A stretch of DNA of 5,463 bases from Acidobacteriota bacterium (lineage in GTDB: Bacteria > Acidobacteriota > Thermoanaerobaculia > Multivoradales > JAHEKO01): the NCBI GenBank assembly GCA_030610025.1, contig JAUWSP010000223.1, positions 1 through 5,463 of the forward strand. Reading direction: 5' to 3'. The notes below the pieces were generated by a model. The model was not told where the DNA came from. It worked only from the letters and a program-made list of their open reading frames with translations, and ran no database searches. Both the position numbers and the translations under genes were made by a program. Below are positions 1 to 5,463 of the stretch, one piece after another (position 1 is the stretch's first letter; the number at the start of each line of letters is the position of its first letter).

Positions 1-1
1 C

Positions 2-403
2 AATGCCGCCGTTGTCGGCATGGGGGTCCTGATTCTGGGCGCCGCGCTCATCGTCGCGCCACGGCTCGACACCTTCAAGTCGGCCCGGCCGCTAGCATCC
101 CAGGTCCTGGCCCACCTCGGACCCGATCAGACGCTCGGTATGTACCCACGGCTCGAGCCAGGGGTCCTGTTCTACTCTCGTCATCTGGCACATCTGGCCG
201 AGACCGAAGGGGAGCTTCAGGGCCTTCTGGAGGAGAGTGAATCTCTCCTCCTGGTCGCACGCAGGCGCAGCTTGTCCGCTCTGGAGCGGCCGCTACCGCT
301 GGTCGAGATCTATCGCGATCATGCCCTCAGAGATGGCTGGTCGTTGCTCGGCCCTGACGAGGAAGTACCCGCCGGACCCGCGCCCGGGGAGCCCCATGGC
401 TGA
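2..403 (+). CDS. C-terminal part of an ArnT-like (GT39/GT83 superfamily) membrane glycosyltransferase, 5' truncated by the window
   Basis: The frame is open from base 2 and ends at TGA 401-403, giving 133 visible residues; the start lies outside the window. The first ~20 residues (NAAVVGMGVLILGAALIVAP) are a hydrophobic stretch that looks like the last transmembrane helix. A soluble tail of about 110 residues follows, with features I associate with the C-terminal domain of ArnT/PMT-like glycosyltransferases: a 'KSARPLA' segment just after the membrane, a 'PGVLFYSRH' strand in the middle, and an 'LLLVARRRSLSAL' strand near the end. Family members are inner-membrane enzymes that move a sugar from a polyprenyl-phosphate donor to lipid A, protein or another acceptor on the periplasmic side. 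The catalytic first periplasmic loop is not in the window, so donor and acceptor cannot be inferred. The stop codon lies inside the start of the downstream GH38 gene. The Met at base 20 is internal and is not the start. The family call rests on residue pattern alone and is moderate. Confidence 0.6.
   Translation, partial: NAAVVGMGVLILGAALIVAPRLDTFKSARPLASQVLAHLGPDQTLGMYPRLEPGVLFYSRHLAHLAETEGELQGLLEESESLLLVARRRSLSALERPLPLVEIYRDHALRDGWSLLGPDEEVPAGPAPGEPHG
386..391 (+). promoter_or_regulatory. Ribosome binding site for the GH38 gene
   Basis: GGGGAG lies four bases upstream of ATG 396-398, inside the last codons of the upstream glycosyltransferase. It is a purine-rich, imperfect Shine-Dalgarno match with short spacing. 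It supports 396 as the start over the upstream in-frame ATG at 237, which would add 53 residues of low-complexity sequence overlapping the glycosyltransferase frame. Confidence 0.45.
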
Positions 404-3400
404 CTCGACCCCATCTCCCCAGGCCTCCGAAGGTCACCAGCGAACGCTGTACGTCGTCGCTACCGTGCACCTCGACACGCAGTGGCGCTGGACGATCCAG
501 GAAACGATCCGCGACTTCCTACCGGCCACCCTGGAGCAGAACTTCGCTCTCCTCGAGAACCACTCCTTCTTCGTGGTGAGCTTCGAAGGGGCCTTCCGTT
601 ACAGCCTCATGAAGGAGTACTACCCTCTGGAGTACGAGCGCCTCAAGGGTCTGGTCGAGCGAGGCCGCTGGCGAGTGGCCGGGAGCATGCTCGACTCACC
701 CGACGTCAACGTCGTGTCCCCGGAATCGCTCATTCGCCACATCCTCTACGGCAACGGGTTCTTCGCGCGAGAGTTCGGTCGGAAGAGCTGTGACCTGTTC
801 CTACCCGACTGTTTCGGCTTTGGTTTCGCACTACCCTCCATCGCCGCTCACTGCCGCCTCCGGGGCTTCTCGGCCCAGAAGTTCGGCAACTGGATGGCAC
901 CTGCCACCCTTCCCTTCGACATCGGCCGATGGGAAGGGCCGGATGGCTCCGAGATCGTCGCCGCCATCCGACCCGAGGGTTATGGCGAAGGCCTTCAGGA
1001 GGACCTCAGCCAGGCCCGGCGTTGGATCGAACGCCTCGACGAAACGGGCCGACAGAGCGGTGCCTTCGTGGGTCTCAAGTACGTCGGCGTGGGCGATCGC
1101 GGCGGTGGGCTCGATGCGACCTCCATCGACTGGCTCCAGCGCAGCGTCGAGGGTCGGGCGCCGATCCAGGTGCGTGTGGACGGCTCGGATCAGCTGTTTC
1201 GCGACCTCGAAGCGGTTCAGATCGAGCGGCTGCCACGACACCGGGGCGAGCTTCTCTTGCCGACGCACGGCACCGGGTGCCTGACCTCTCAAGCAGCGCT
1301 CAAGCACTGGAATCGCCGCAACGAGCTGATGGCCGAGGCGGCCGAAAAGGCAGCCGTCATCGCCGACTGGCTGGGGGCCTTGCCTTATCCGGCGCAGCGG
1401 CTGCGCGACGCCTGGCTCCGCTTCCTCTGGCATCAGATGCACGACGATCTAACCGGCACCAGTATTCCGGCGGCCTATCGTTTCTCCTGGAACGACGAGT
1501 TGCTCGCCCTCAACCAGTTCACGTCGGTGCTGACGCAATCGATCGGTGCCATTGCAGCGGGCCTCGACACCCGTACCGAAGGCCTGCCCCTGATCGTGTT
1601 CAACCCGCTGTCCGTGGAGCGCCAGGACATCGTGGAGGCCCGGTTGCCCTGGTCAGGAGCTCCGCCCTCCGGTATTCATGTCAGGGCTGCCGACGGTGAG
1701 GAGCTTGTCGCCCAGATCATCGGCTCCTCTGAGAAAGACCTGACCGTCGCCTTTCTGGCCCGGGTTCCACCTCTCTCGGTGCAGGTCTTCGAGCTCCTGG
1801 AGGGCGAGGTCGATGAGCCGTCGGCGGACGAGCTTCGCATCACCGAAAGGAGCCTCGAGAACGCCTTCTACAGCGTCGAGATCGACGCCAACGGTGATCT
1901 GGCCAGCCTCTTCGACAAGACCCTGAAGCGGCAGCTCTTGTCCGCGCCCGCCGGACTCGAGCTGCTGCACGATCGCTCGGCTCGCTGGCCCGCATGGGAG
2001 GTGCTGTTCGAGGATGTCTCGCGCCCTGCAGCACAGAGGGTTTCGGCACCCATCAGCGTGCGAATCCTGGAGACCGGACCGGTCAGGTGCAGCCTCGAAG
2101 TCCGTCGGCAGGCAGCGGGTTCCAGCTTCACCCAGCGCATTTCCCTCACCAGAGGTGACGCCGGCAGGCGATTGGAGATCCTCAACGAGGTGAGTTGGGG
2201 GACCCGAGGCAGACTTCTCAAGGCGGTCTTTCCGGTCACGACTCCTTCCCCTGAGGCCACCTACGACCTCGGGCTCGGTGTCATCAAGCGGGGCAACAAT
2301 CGCCGTGAGCGCTACGAGGTACCCGCCCAGCAGTGGGCAGATCTCTCGTCCGAGCAAGCCGCTTGCGGGCTGTCGGTGCTCAATGATTCGAAGTACGGTT
2401 GGGACAAGCCTGACGACTCGACTCTCCGACTCTCACTGCTGCGCTCTCCCAGGGTGATCCGCAAGTTCCGCCATCAGGGCTACCAGGACCTCGGGCACCA
2501 CCGCTTCACCTACGCCCTCTACGGACATGCAGGGGATTGGAGCGAGGCCGACACCGTCTGGCAGGCGATGCGTTTGAATCAACCACTGATGGCCTTCGGC
2601 ACGCGACCCCACCCCGGGGCCCTTGGCAGGGGGCTCACGTTTCTGGAAACGAACCGTCGCAGCGTAGCTGTTGGCTCGATGAAGCAGGAGGAAGCTGGGC
2701 GGCGTACCGTGATTCGTCTCCAGGAGACCTCAGGTGCCCAGCACGACTCCGTTCGACTCGCCTTCCCCACAGAGGTCAGAAGCGCGGTAGAGGTGGACGG
2801 CTGCGAAGAGGATCTGGAACCGGCTCGGCTTCACGAAGGTCGAGTGTCGATCGCAGTCGGGCCCTTTCAGCCCAGGGCCTTGGCTCTCGAGATTGCGCCC
2901 CCACCTACCACCCTCGAACCGCCCCGGTGCCAGCCGGTCGTTCTACCTTGGAATCTCGCCGCGACCAGTGCCCAGAGTCAACAATCCGGTCCAGGTCTGG
3001 ACCGCAGAGGCCATTCGATTCCGGCCGAGCTGTTCCCACAGACCCTCTGCTCCGGCGGCATCGAGTTTCGGCTCGGCCCGGCCGCGGGTGGCTCGCCGAA
3101 CACCCTGATCTGCCGAGGTCAAGTCATCCAGCTACCCACGGGTGACTTCAACCGAATCCACCTCCTGGCCGCCTCGGTCGGCAACACCCAGGACCACACC
3201 TTCCGATTGGGAAGGGACGCGTTGAAGTTGCGATTCCACCGCTACAGCGGTTGGTTGGAGTCCTGGCTGGAGTCGACGAGCTGGCCGCTCCACCTCCCCA
3301 CCCTGGTACCGGGCTCCGTGCGGCCGCGGGCACCGACTGTCGCCTGGTACGCGACCCATCGACACGATTCGCGCGGCTCAGACGAGCCTTATGTCTTTTG

Positions 3401-3545
3401 CTATCTGTACCACCACGAGCTCGACCTGAAGCGGGAACACCAGGCGATCGAGCTGCCGGAGGCCGAGGATGTGCGCATCTTCGCCCTCACCCTCGCCAAC
3501 GAGGCGATCAGTGACACACGGTCGGCTGCAGTCGAGCCGAGCTGA
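396..3545 (+). CDS. GH38-family alpha-mannosidase-type glycoside hydrolase with an extra C-terminal beta domain
   Basis: This 1049-residue protein is a retaining, metal-dependent GH38 hydrolase, expected to cleave alpha-mannosidic bonds; the exact linkage is not readable. Domains in order: the catalytic barrel (about 17-290) opens with HLDTQW, whose H25 and D27 fit the family's Zn ligands. LPDCFGF (136-142) carries the likely nucleophile D138. 'GVGDRGGG' (231-238) is a glycine-rich active-site loop. A helical middle domain (about 295-375) holds HQMHDDLTGTSI (346-357), where H349-D350 match the family's last Zn ligand and adjacent Asp. Beta domains of the GH38 C-terminal type span about 485-740 and 745-835. 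A Pro-rich linker (835-847) leads to a further beta domain (about 848-1035). All expected metal and nucleophile residues are present. I see no signal peptide or membrane segment, so it is probably cytoplasmic. The start at 396 was chosen because residues resembling the family begin soon after it ('TLYVVATVHLD') and because it has a plausible ribosome binding site. The ATG overlaps the preceding stop by 8 bases (ATGGCTGA), implying an operon and translational coupling. Confidence 0.9.
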   Translation: MADSTPSPQASEGHQRTLYVVATVHLDTQWRWTIQETIRDFLPATLEQNFALLENHSFFVVSFEGAFRYSLMKEYYPLEYERLKGLVERGRWRVAGSMLDSPDVNVVSPESLIRHILYGNGFFAREFGRKSCDLFLPDCFGFGFALPSIAAHCRLRGFSAQKFGNWMAPATLPFDIGRWEGPDGSEIVAAIRPEGYGEGLQEDLSQARRWIERLDETGRQSGAFVGLKYVGVGDRGGGLDATSIDWLQRSVEGRAPIQVRVDGSDQLFRDLEAVQIERLPRHRGELLLPTHGTGCLTSQAALKHWNRRNELMAEAAEKAAVIADWLGALPYPAQRLRDAWLRFLWHQMHDDLTGTSIPAAYRFSWNDELLALNQFTSVLTQSIGAIAAGLDTRTEGLPLIVFNPLSVERQDIVEARLPWSGAPPSGIHVRAADGEELVAQIIGSSEKDLTVAFLARVPPLSVQVFELLEGEVDEPSADELRITERSLENAFYSVEIDANGDLASLFDKTLKRQLLSAPAGLELLHDRSARWPAWEVLFEDVSRPAAQRVSAPISVRILETGPVRCSLEVRRQAAGSSFTQRISLTRGDAGRRLEILNEVSWGTRGRLLKAVFPVTTPSPEATYDLGLGVIKRGNNRRERYEVPAQQWADLSSEQAACGLSVLNDSKYGWDKPDDSTLRLSLLRSPRVIRKFRHQGYQDLGHHRFTYALYGHAGDWSEADTVWQAMRLNQPLMAFGTRPHPGALGRGLTFLETNRRSVAVGSMKQEEAGRRTVIRLQETSGAQHDSVRLAFPTEVRSAVEVDGCEEDLEPARLHEGRVSIAVGPFQPRALALEIAPPPTTLEPPRCQPVVLPWNLAATSAQSQQSGPGLDRRGHSIPAELFPQTLCSGGIEFRLGPAAGGSPNTLICRGQVIQLPTGDFNRIHLLAASVGNTQDHTFRLGRDALKLRFHRYSGWLESWLESTSWPLHLPTLVPGSVRPRAPTVAWYATHRHDSRGSDEPYVFCYLYHHELDLKREHQAIELPEAEDVRIFALTLANEAISDTRSAAVEPS
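2913..3542 (+). other. Extra C-terminal beta-sandwich-like domain of the GH38 protein
   Basis: Residues about 840-1049 lie beyond the end of the usual GH38 C-terminal beta domains (last strand 'RALALEIAP'). They begin with a Pro-rich linker. Visible blocks are 'HSIPAELFP', 'GIEFRLGP', 'NTLICRGQVIQLP', 'FNRIHLLAASVG', 'TVAWYATHRHD' and 'EPYVFCYLYHHELDL', ending in 'RIFALTLAN'. Alternating hydrophobic residues and many aromatics suggest an all-beta, possibly carbohydrate-contacting module. From memory, similar tails occur in other large bacterial GH38 proteins, so it is probably a recurrent subfamily domain and not a private fusion. Its function is unknown to me, and sugar binding is inference only. 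Confidence 0.6.
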
Positions 3546-3560
3546 TCCGCCTCAAGCGGA
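3546..3560. terminator. Small inverted repeat between convergent genes, possible weak bidirectional terminator
   Basis: TCCGC (3546-3550) and GCGGA (3556-3560) are perfect inverted copies around a 5-base loop. The repeat sits exactly where the two convergent operons meet, and the loop contains part of the minus-strand stop codon (3552-3554). The stem is only 5 bp and neither strand has a following T-run, so it does not meet the usual picture of an intrinsic terminator. Position is the main argument for a role. Confidence 0.25.
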
Positions 3561-4451
3561 ATTGTCTTTGGTAGAACCTGGCGGACGCTCCCAGGTGGCA
3601 GCATCGTCATCGAAGGCCGGGAGCGTGACCTCCTCGCCCAGGCTTTCCTTGACCCGGTGCTCCCACAACCAGGCATACTTCAAGAAGACACCGAAGGCCT
3701 GCAGGCCGCACACCACAAGGCCGTGGAGACCGTCCAAGAAGCCTCTCTGGAGGATGTATGTGCGAAAAAACCGCCACGGCGGGCGTCCACCGAGCTCCAG
3801 GTAACCGACCTTCCTGCCTTCCCTATAGCCCTGGGCGGCCCCCCACTCGGCATAGTTGAGAAATTTCTCGAAGTACTGCTCGACAGAGCGGTAGGTGTAG
3901 TGGTCCAGGGGATGTCGCAGCGTCGGAGTGGGCGGCTCGATGTCGAGATCGGCGTGCACGCGACGATTCGGATAGCGCCCGTGCGCCTTGTCGAACAATC
4001 GGATCACCTTGTCGGTCGACCAGCCGGAATGTCGAATCGCCTTACCGAGAACGATGTTCTGCCGGCGGATGTAGTAACCCTTCGCGGCGGGCCCCTCGAT
4101 CAGTAGCTCCAGGATCTCCCTGGCCAGGGATTCCGTTACCCTCTCATCGGCATCGAGAATCAACACCCAGTCGTGCTGGATCTTGTCCAAAGACCAGTTT
4201 TTCTGAGCTGCCGAGCCGAAGTACTCGCGCTCGAGAATCTGGACAGGGAACTCTCGTGCGTACTCCATGGTGCGGTCGGATGAGAAGGAATCGACGACCA
4301 GGATCTCATCTGCCCACAGCACCGACCGCAGACAGTCCGCGATGTTGACCTCTTCGTTGTAGGTCGTGATGACGACAGACAACAGGGGCCTACCGGGGGT
4401 GGAGCGCAGGGCCTCGATCGACCCGTTGGGCTTGGCATCAGGTTGCTTCAT
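3552..4451 (-). CDS. Family 2 glycosyltransferase, WaaE/KdtX-like
   Basis: This is a 299-residue GT-A fold glycosyltransferase. The N-terminal nucleotide-sugar domain shows LLSVVITTYNEE (23-34), 'ADEILVVDSFSSDRT' (47-61) with D54, 'QKNWSLD' (83-89) and the metal-binding DAD motif (D100, D102) in 'LILDADERVTE'. These blocks and the later 'RLFDK...NRRVHADL' segment (151-169) match the lipopolysaccharide-core WaaE/KdtX group, whose studied members add glucose to inner-core heptose. The C-terminal third (about 225-265) is rich in aromatic and hydrophobic residues ('FFRTYILQRGFLDGLHG', then 'LKYAWLWE') and probably rests on the cytoplasmic membrane. The length is somewhat above that of short WaaE proteins. 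ATG 4451-4449 lies 14 bases inside the upstream phosphoesterase gene and has no good Shine-Dalgarno (a weak purine stretch 'GATCGAAA' precedes it), so translation probably depends on coupling. The N-terminal ~20 residues look like a non-conserved extension. The family is confident; the sugar and acceptor are not. Confidence 0.88.
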   Translation of the reverse strand: MKQPDAKPNGSIEALRSTPGRPLLSVVITTYNEEVNIADCLRSVLWADEILVVDSFSSDRTMEYAREFPVQILEREYFGSAAQKNWSLDKIQHDWVLILDADERVTESLAREILELLIEGPAAKGYYIRRQNIVLGKAIRHSGWSTDKVIRLFDKAHGRYPNRRVHADLDIEPPTPTLRHPLDHYTYRSVEQYFEKFLNYAEWGAAQGYREGRKVGYLELGGRPPWRFFRTYILQRGFLDGLHGLVVCGLQAFGVFLKYAWLWEHRVKESLGEEVTLPAFDDDAATWERPPGSTKDNSA

Positions 4452-5226
4452 TTTCGATCAGTATCCGTTCGATGCTTTTGGCCCTGCCGGTGGCCTCGTC
4501 GACCTCGATGACCACGCCAGCCAGGCGAACGTCTTTCTTCGCAACCTCGAATGCGACTCGGCTCTGCAGCAGAAAGCGCTTGAGCACCTTCTCCGAGCGC
4601 ATGCCGATGATCGACTGATAGGGCCCTGTCATTCCCACATCGGTGATGAACGCGGTGCCCGCGGGCAGCAGTCGCTCATCAGCTGTCGGCACGTGGGTGT
4701 GGGTCCCGACAACGCCCGAGACCCGCCCATCGAGGTAGACACCCAGAGCCTGCTTCTCACTCGTCGCCTCGGCGTGGAAGTCGACCAGAATGACCTTGAC
4801 TTCGGGGTCCAGCTCGGCCAGCAGCCGATCGGCCACCTTGAAGGGTGACTCCAACGGCTTCATGAAGACCTGGCCTTCGAGGTTGATGGTCGCGACAGGG
4901 ATGCCCGCCGCGGTCTCGCCGACAAACAGGCCGTGGCCGGGATTGCCCTCCGGATAGTTGGCTGGCCGCAGCAGTCGGGGGTTCTCCTCGAGAAGAATCA
5001 GACCTTCCTTCTTGTCCCAGATGTGGTTACCGCTGGTGCAACAGTCCACCGGCAGGTCCTCGAGCTCCGCCAACACCTCGGGAGTGACGCCGAAACCACC
5101 CGCCGCGTTCTCGACGTTGACCACCACGTAGTCGGCCCTGTGCCGATCCACCAGATTGGGGAGCAGACGGCGGACGGCCACTCTACCCGGCTTGCCCACC
5201 ACGTCACCGATGAAGAGAAGATTCAC
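4438..5226 (-). CDS. ymdB: YmdB-family (TIGR00282) metallophosphoesterase
   Basis: This complete 262-residue protein has the usual family length. It is a calcineurin-like dinuclear-metal phosphoesterase of the YmdB/DR1281 group; characterised members hydrolyse 2',3'-cyclic nucleotides, and Bacillus YmdB influences motility and biofilm choice. Visible metal-site residues are D8 in 'FIGDVVG', E39-N40 in '[10 protein letters not shown]', N67-H68 in 'SGNHIWD', H151 in '[11 protein letters not shown]' and H176/H178 in '[10 protein letters not shown]'. All expected ligands are intact, so it should be active. It has no signal peptide and is cytoplasmic. The start is GTG at 5226-5224: the conserved first strand ([10 protein letters not shown]) begins at the second residue, leaving no room for a later start. 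GTGA joins this start to the stop of the RNase Y gene, a 4-base overlap typical of coupled translation. No strong Shine-Dalgarno precedes it. The stop (4440-4438) lies within the downstream glycosyltransferase gene. Confidence 0.95.
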   Translation of the reverse strand: MNLLFIGDVVGKPGRVAVRRLLPNLVDRHRADYVVVNVENAAGGFGVTPEVLAELEDLPVDCCTSGNHIWDKKEGLILLEENPRLLRPANYPEGNPGHGLFVGETAAGIPVATINLEGQVFMKPLESPFKVADRLLAELDPEVKVILVDFHAEATSEKQALGVYLDGRVSGVVGTHTHVPTADERLLPAGTAFITDVGMTGPYQSIIGMRSEKVLKRFLLQSRVAFEVAKKDVRLAGVVIEVDEATGRAKSIERILIENEAT

Positions 5227-5463
5227 TTGGCGTACTCGATGGACCGAGTCTCCCGGATGACCGTAACTTTGATCTGTCCCGGATAGGTCAGCTCATTCTC
5301 GACCTTTTGCGCGATATCGCGGGACAGCCAGGTGGCCTTCTCGTCACTGAGACGCTTCGAATCCACGATGACCCGGATCTCCCGGCCGGCCTGGATCGCG
5401 AAGCTCTTCTGCACGCCCTTGAAGCCGGCGGCGATCTCCTCGAGCTTCTCGAGGCGCTTGACG
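5223..5463 (-). CDS. rny: Ribonuclease Y, C-terminal end (5' part outside the window)
   Basis: The reverse frame is open from the window edge to TGA at 5225-5223, showing 79 residues. '[19 protein letters not shown]' followed by '[12 protein letters not shown]' and, near the end, '[20 protein letters not shown]' is the very well conserved C-terminal tail of RNase Y. That protein is a membrane-anchored endoribonuclease that initiates mRNA decay. The N-terminal membrane anchor, coiled coil, KH domain and most of the HD catalytic domain lie beyond the edge, so activity cannot be judged here. The GTG at 5414-5412 is an internal valine codon and not a start. The TGA overlaps the GTG start of ymdB. 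The rny-ymdB order is a recurrent neighbourhood in many bacteria, which supports both calls. Confidence 0.95.
   Translation of the reverse strand, partial: VKRLEKLEEIAAGFKGVQKSFAIQAGREIRVIVDSKRLSDEKATWLSRDIAQKVENELTYPGQIKVTVIRETRSIEYAK

Noticed and set aside
237..395. In-frame upstream extension of the GH38 gene starting at ATG 237
   Set aside because: The 53 added residues overlap the glycosyltransferase coding frame, resemble no GH38 N-terminus or signal peptide, and the ATG at 396 has a plausible ribosome binding site directly before the conserved sequence.
831..1442. 203-residue open frame on the minus strand inside the GH38 gene
   Set aside because: It lies wholly antisense to the conserved catalytic region of GH38 and its translation shows no recognisable domain. 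Long antisense frames are common in GC-rich coding DNA.
929..1699. 256-residue plus-strand frame overlapping the GH38 gene
   Set aside because: The product is dominated by Arg, Gly and Ala, as expected for an out-of-frame reading of GC-rich coding sequence; the GH38 frame holds all the conserved motifs.
1653..2357. 234-residue open frame on the minus strand inside the GH38 gene
   Set aside because: It is fully antisense to the GH38 beta domains, has no domain-like pattern, and is explained by the codon bias of the plus-strand gene.
4366..4848. 160-residue plus-strand frame across the ymdB and glycosyltransferase junction
   Set aside because: It is antisense to two well-recognised genes, and its translation resembles no family.
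5223..5414. Separate small 63-residue gene on the minus strand
   Set aside because: Its apparent start is an internal GTG valine codon. The frame continues upstream to the window edge with conserved RNase Y residues, so it is the tail of rny.

Overview
The window is a tightly packed, GC-rich bacterial chromosomal segment. It holds five protein-coding genes, two of them cut by the window edges. I see no RNA gene, mobile element, CRISPR array or long repeat. Gene content (RNase Y with a YmdB-type phosphodiesterase, a WaaE/KdtX-like family 2 glycosyltransferase, an ArnT-like membrane glycosyltransferase and a GH38 alpha-mannosidase) points to a Gram-negative, high-GC bacterium. Acidobacteriota or a neighbouring phylum would fit, but the phylum is a guess: nothing in the sequence fixes it.

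Layout. Two genes run on the plus strand. The first is the C-terminal end of a polytopic membrane glycosyltransferase (2-403). The second is a complete 1049-residue GH38 alpha-mannosidase-type hydrolase (396-3545), whose ATG overlaps the end of the first gene by 8 bases. Three genes run on the minus strand and are read from the right edge inward: the C-terminal end of RNase Y (5463-5223), a YmdB/TIGR00282-family metallophosphoesterase (5226-4438) and a WaaE-like glycosyltransferase (4451-3552). These overlap by 4 and 14 bases, so they look like one translationally coupled operon. The two operons converge with only 6 bases between their stop codons, at a small inverted repeat. Every part of the window is covered by genes, and no gap exceeds 300 bases.

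How they may work together. The plus-strand pair joins a lipid-linked-sugar-type glycosyltransferase to an apparently cytoplasmic mannosidase, which suggests a shared glycan theme (inference). The minus-strand trio joins RNA turnover (RNase Y), a phosphodiesterase often found beside it, and an envelope-glycan glycosyltransferase. The first two are a recurrent bacterial neighbourhood; the third looks like a local passenger.

I found no convincing undescribed system. The points most worth checking are the extra C-terminal beta domain of the GH38 enzyme, the coupling of a glycosyltransferase to a glycosidase, and the attachment of an envelope glycosyltransferase to the rny-ymdB pair.
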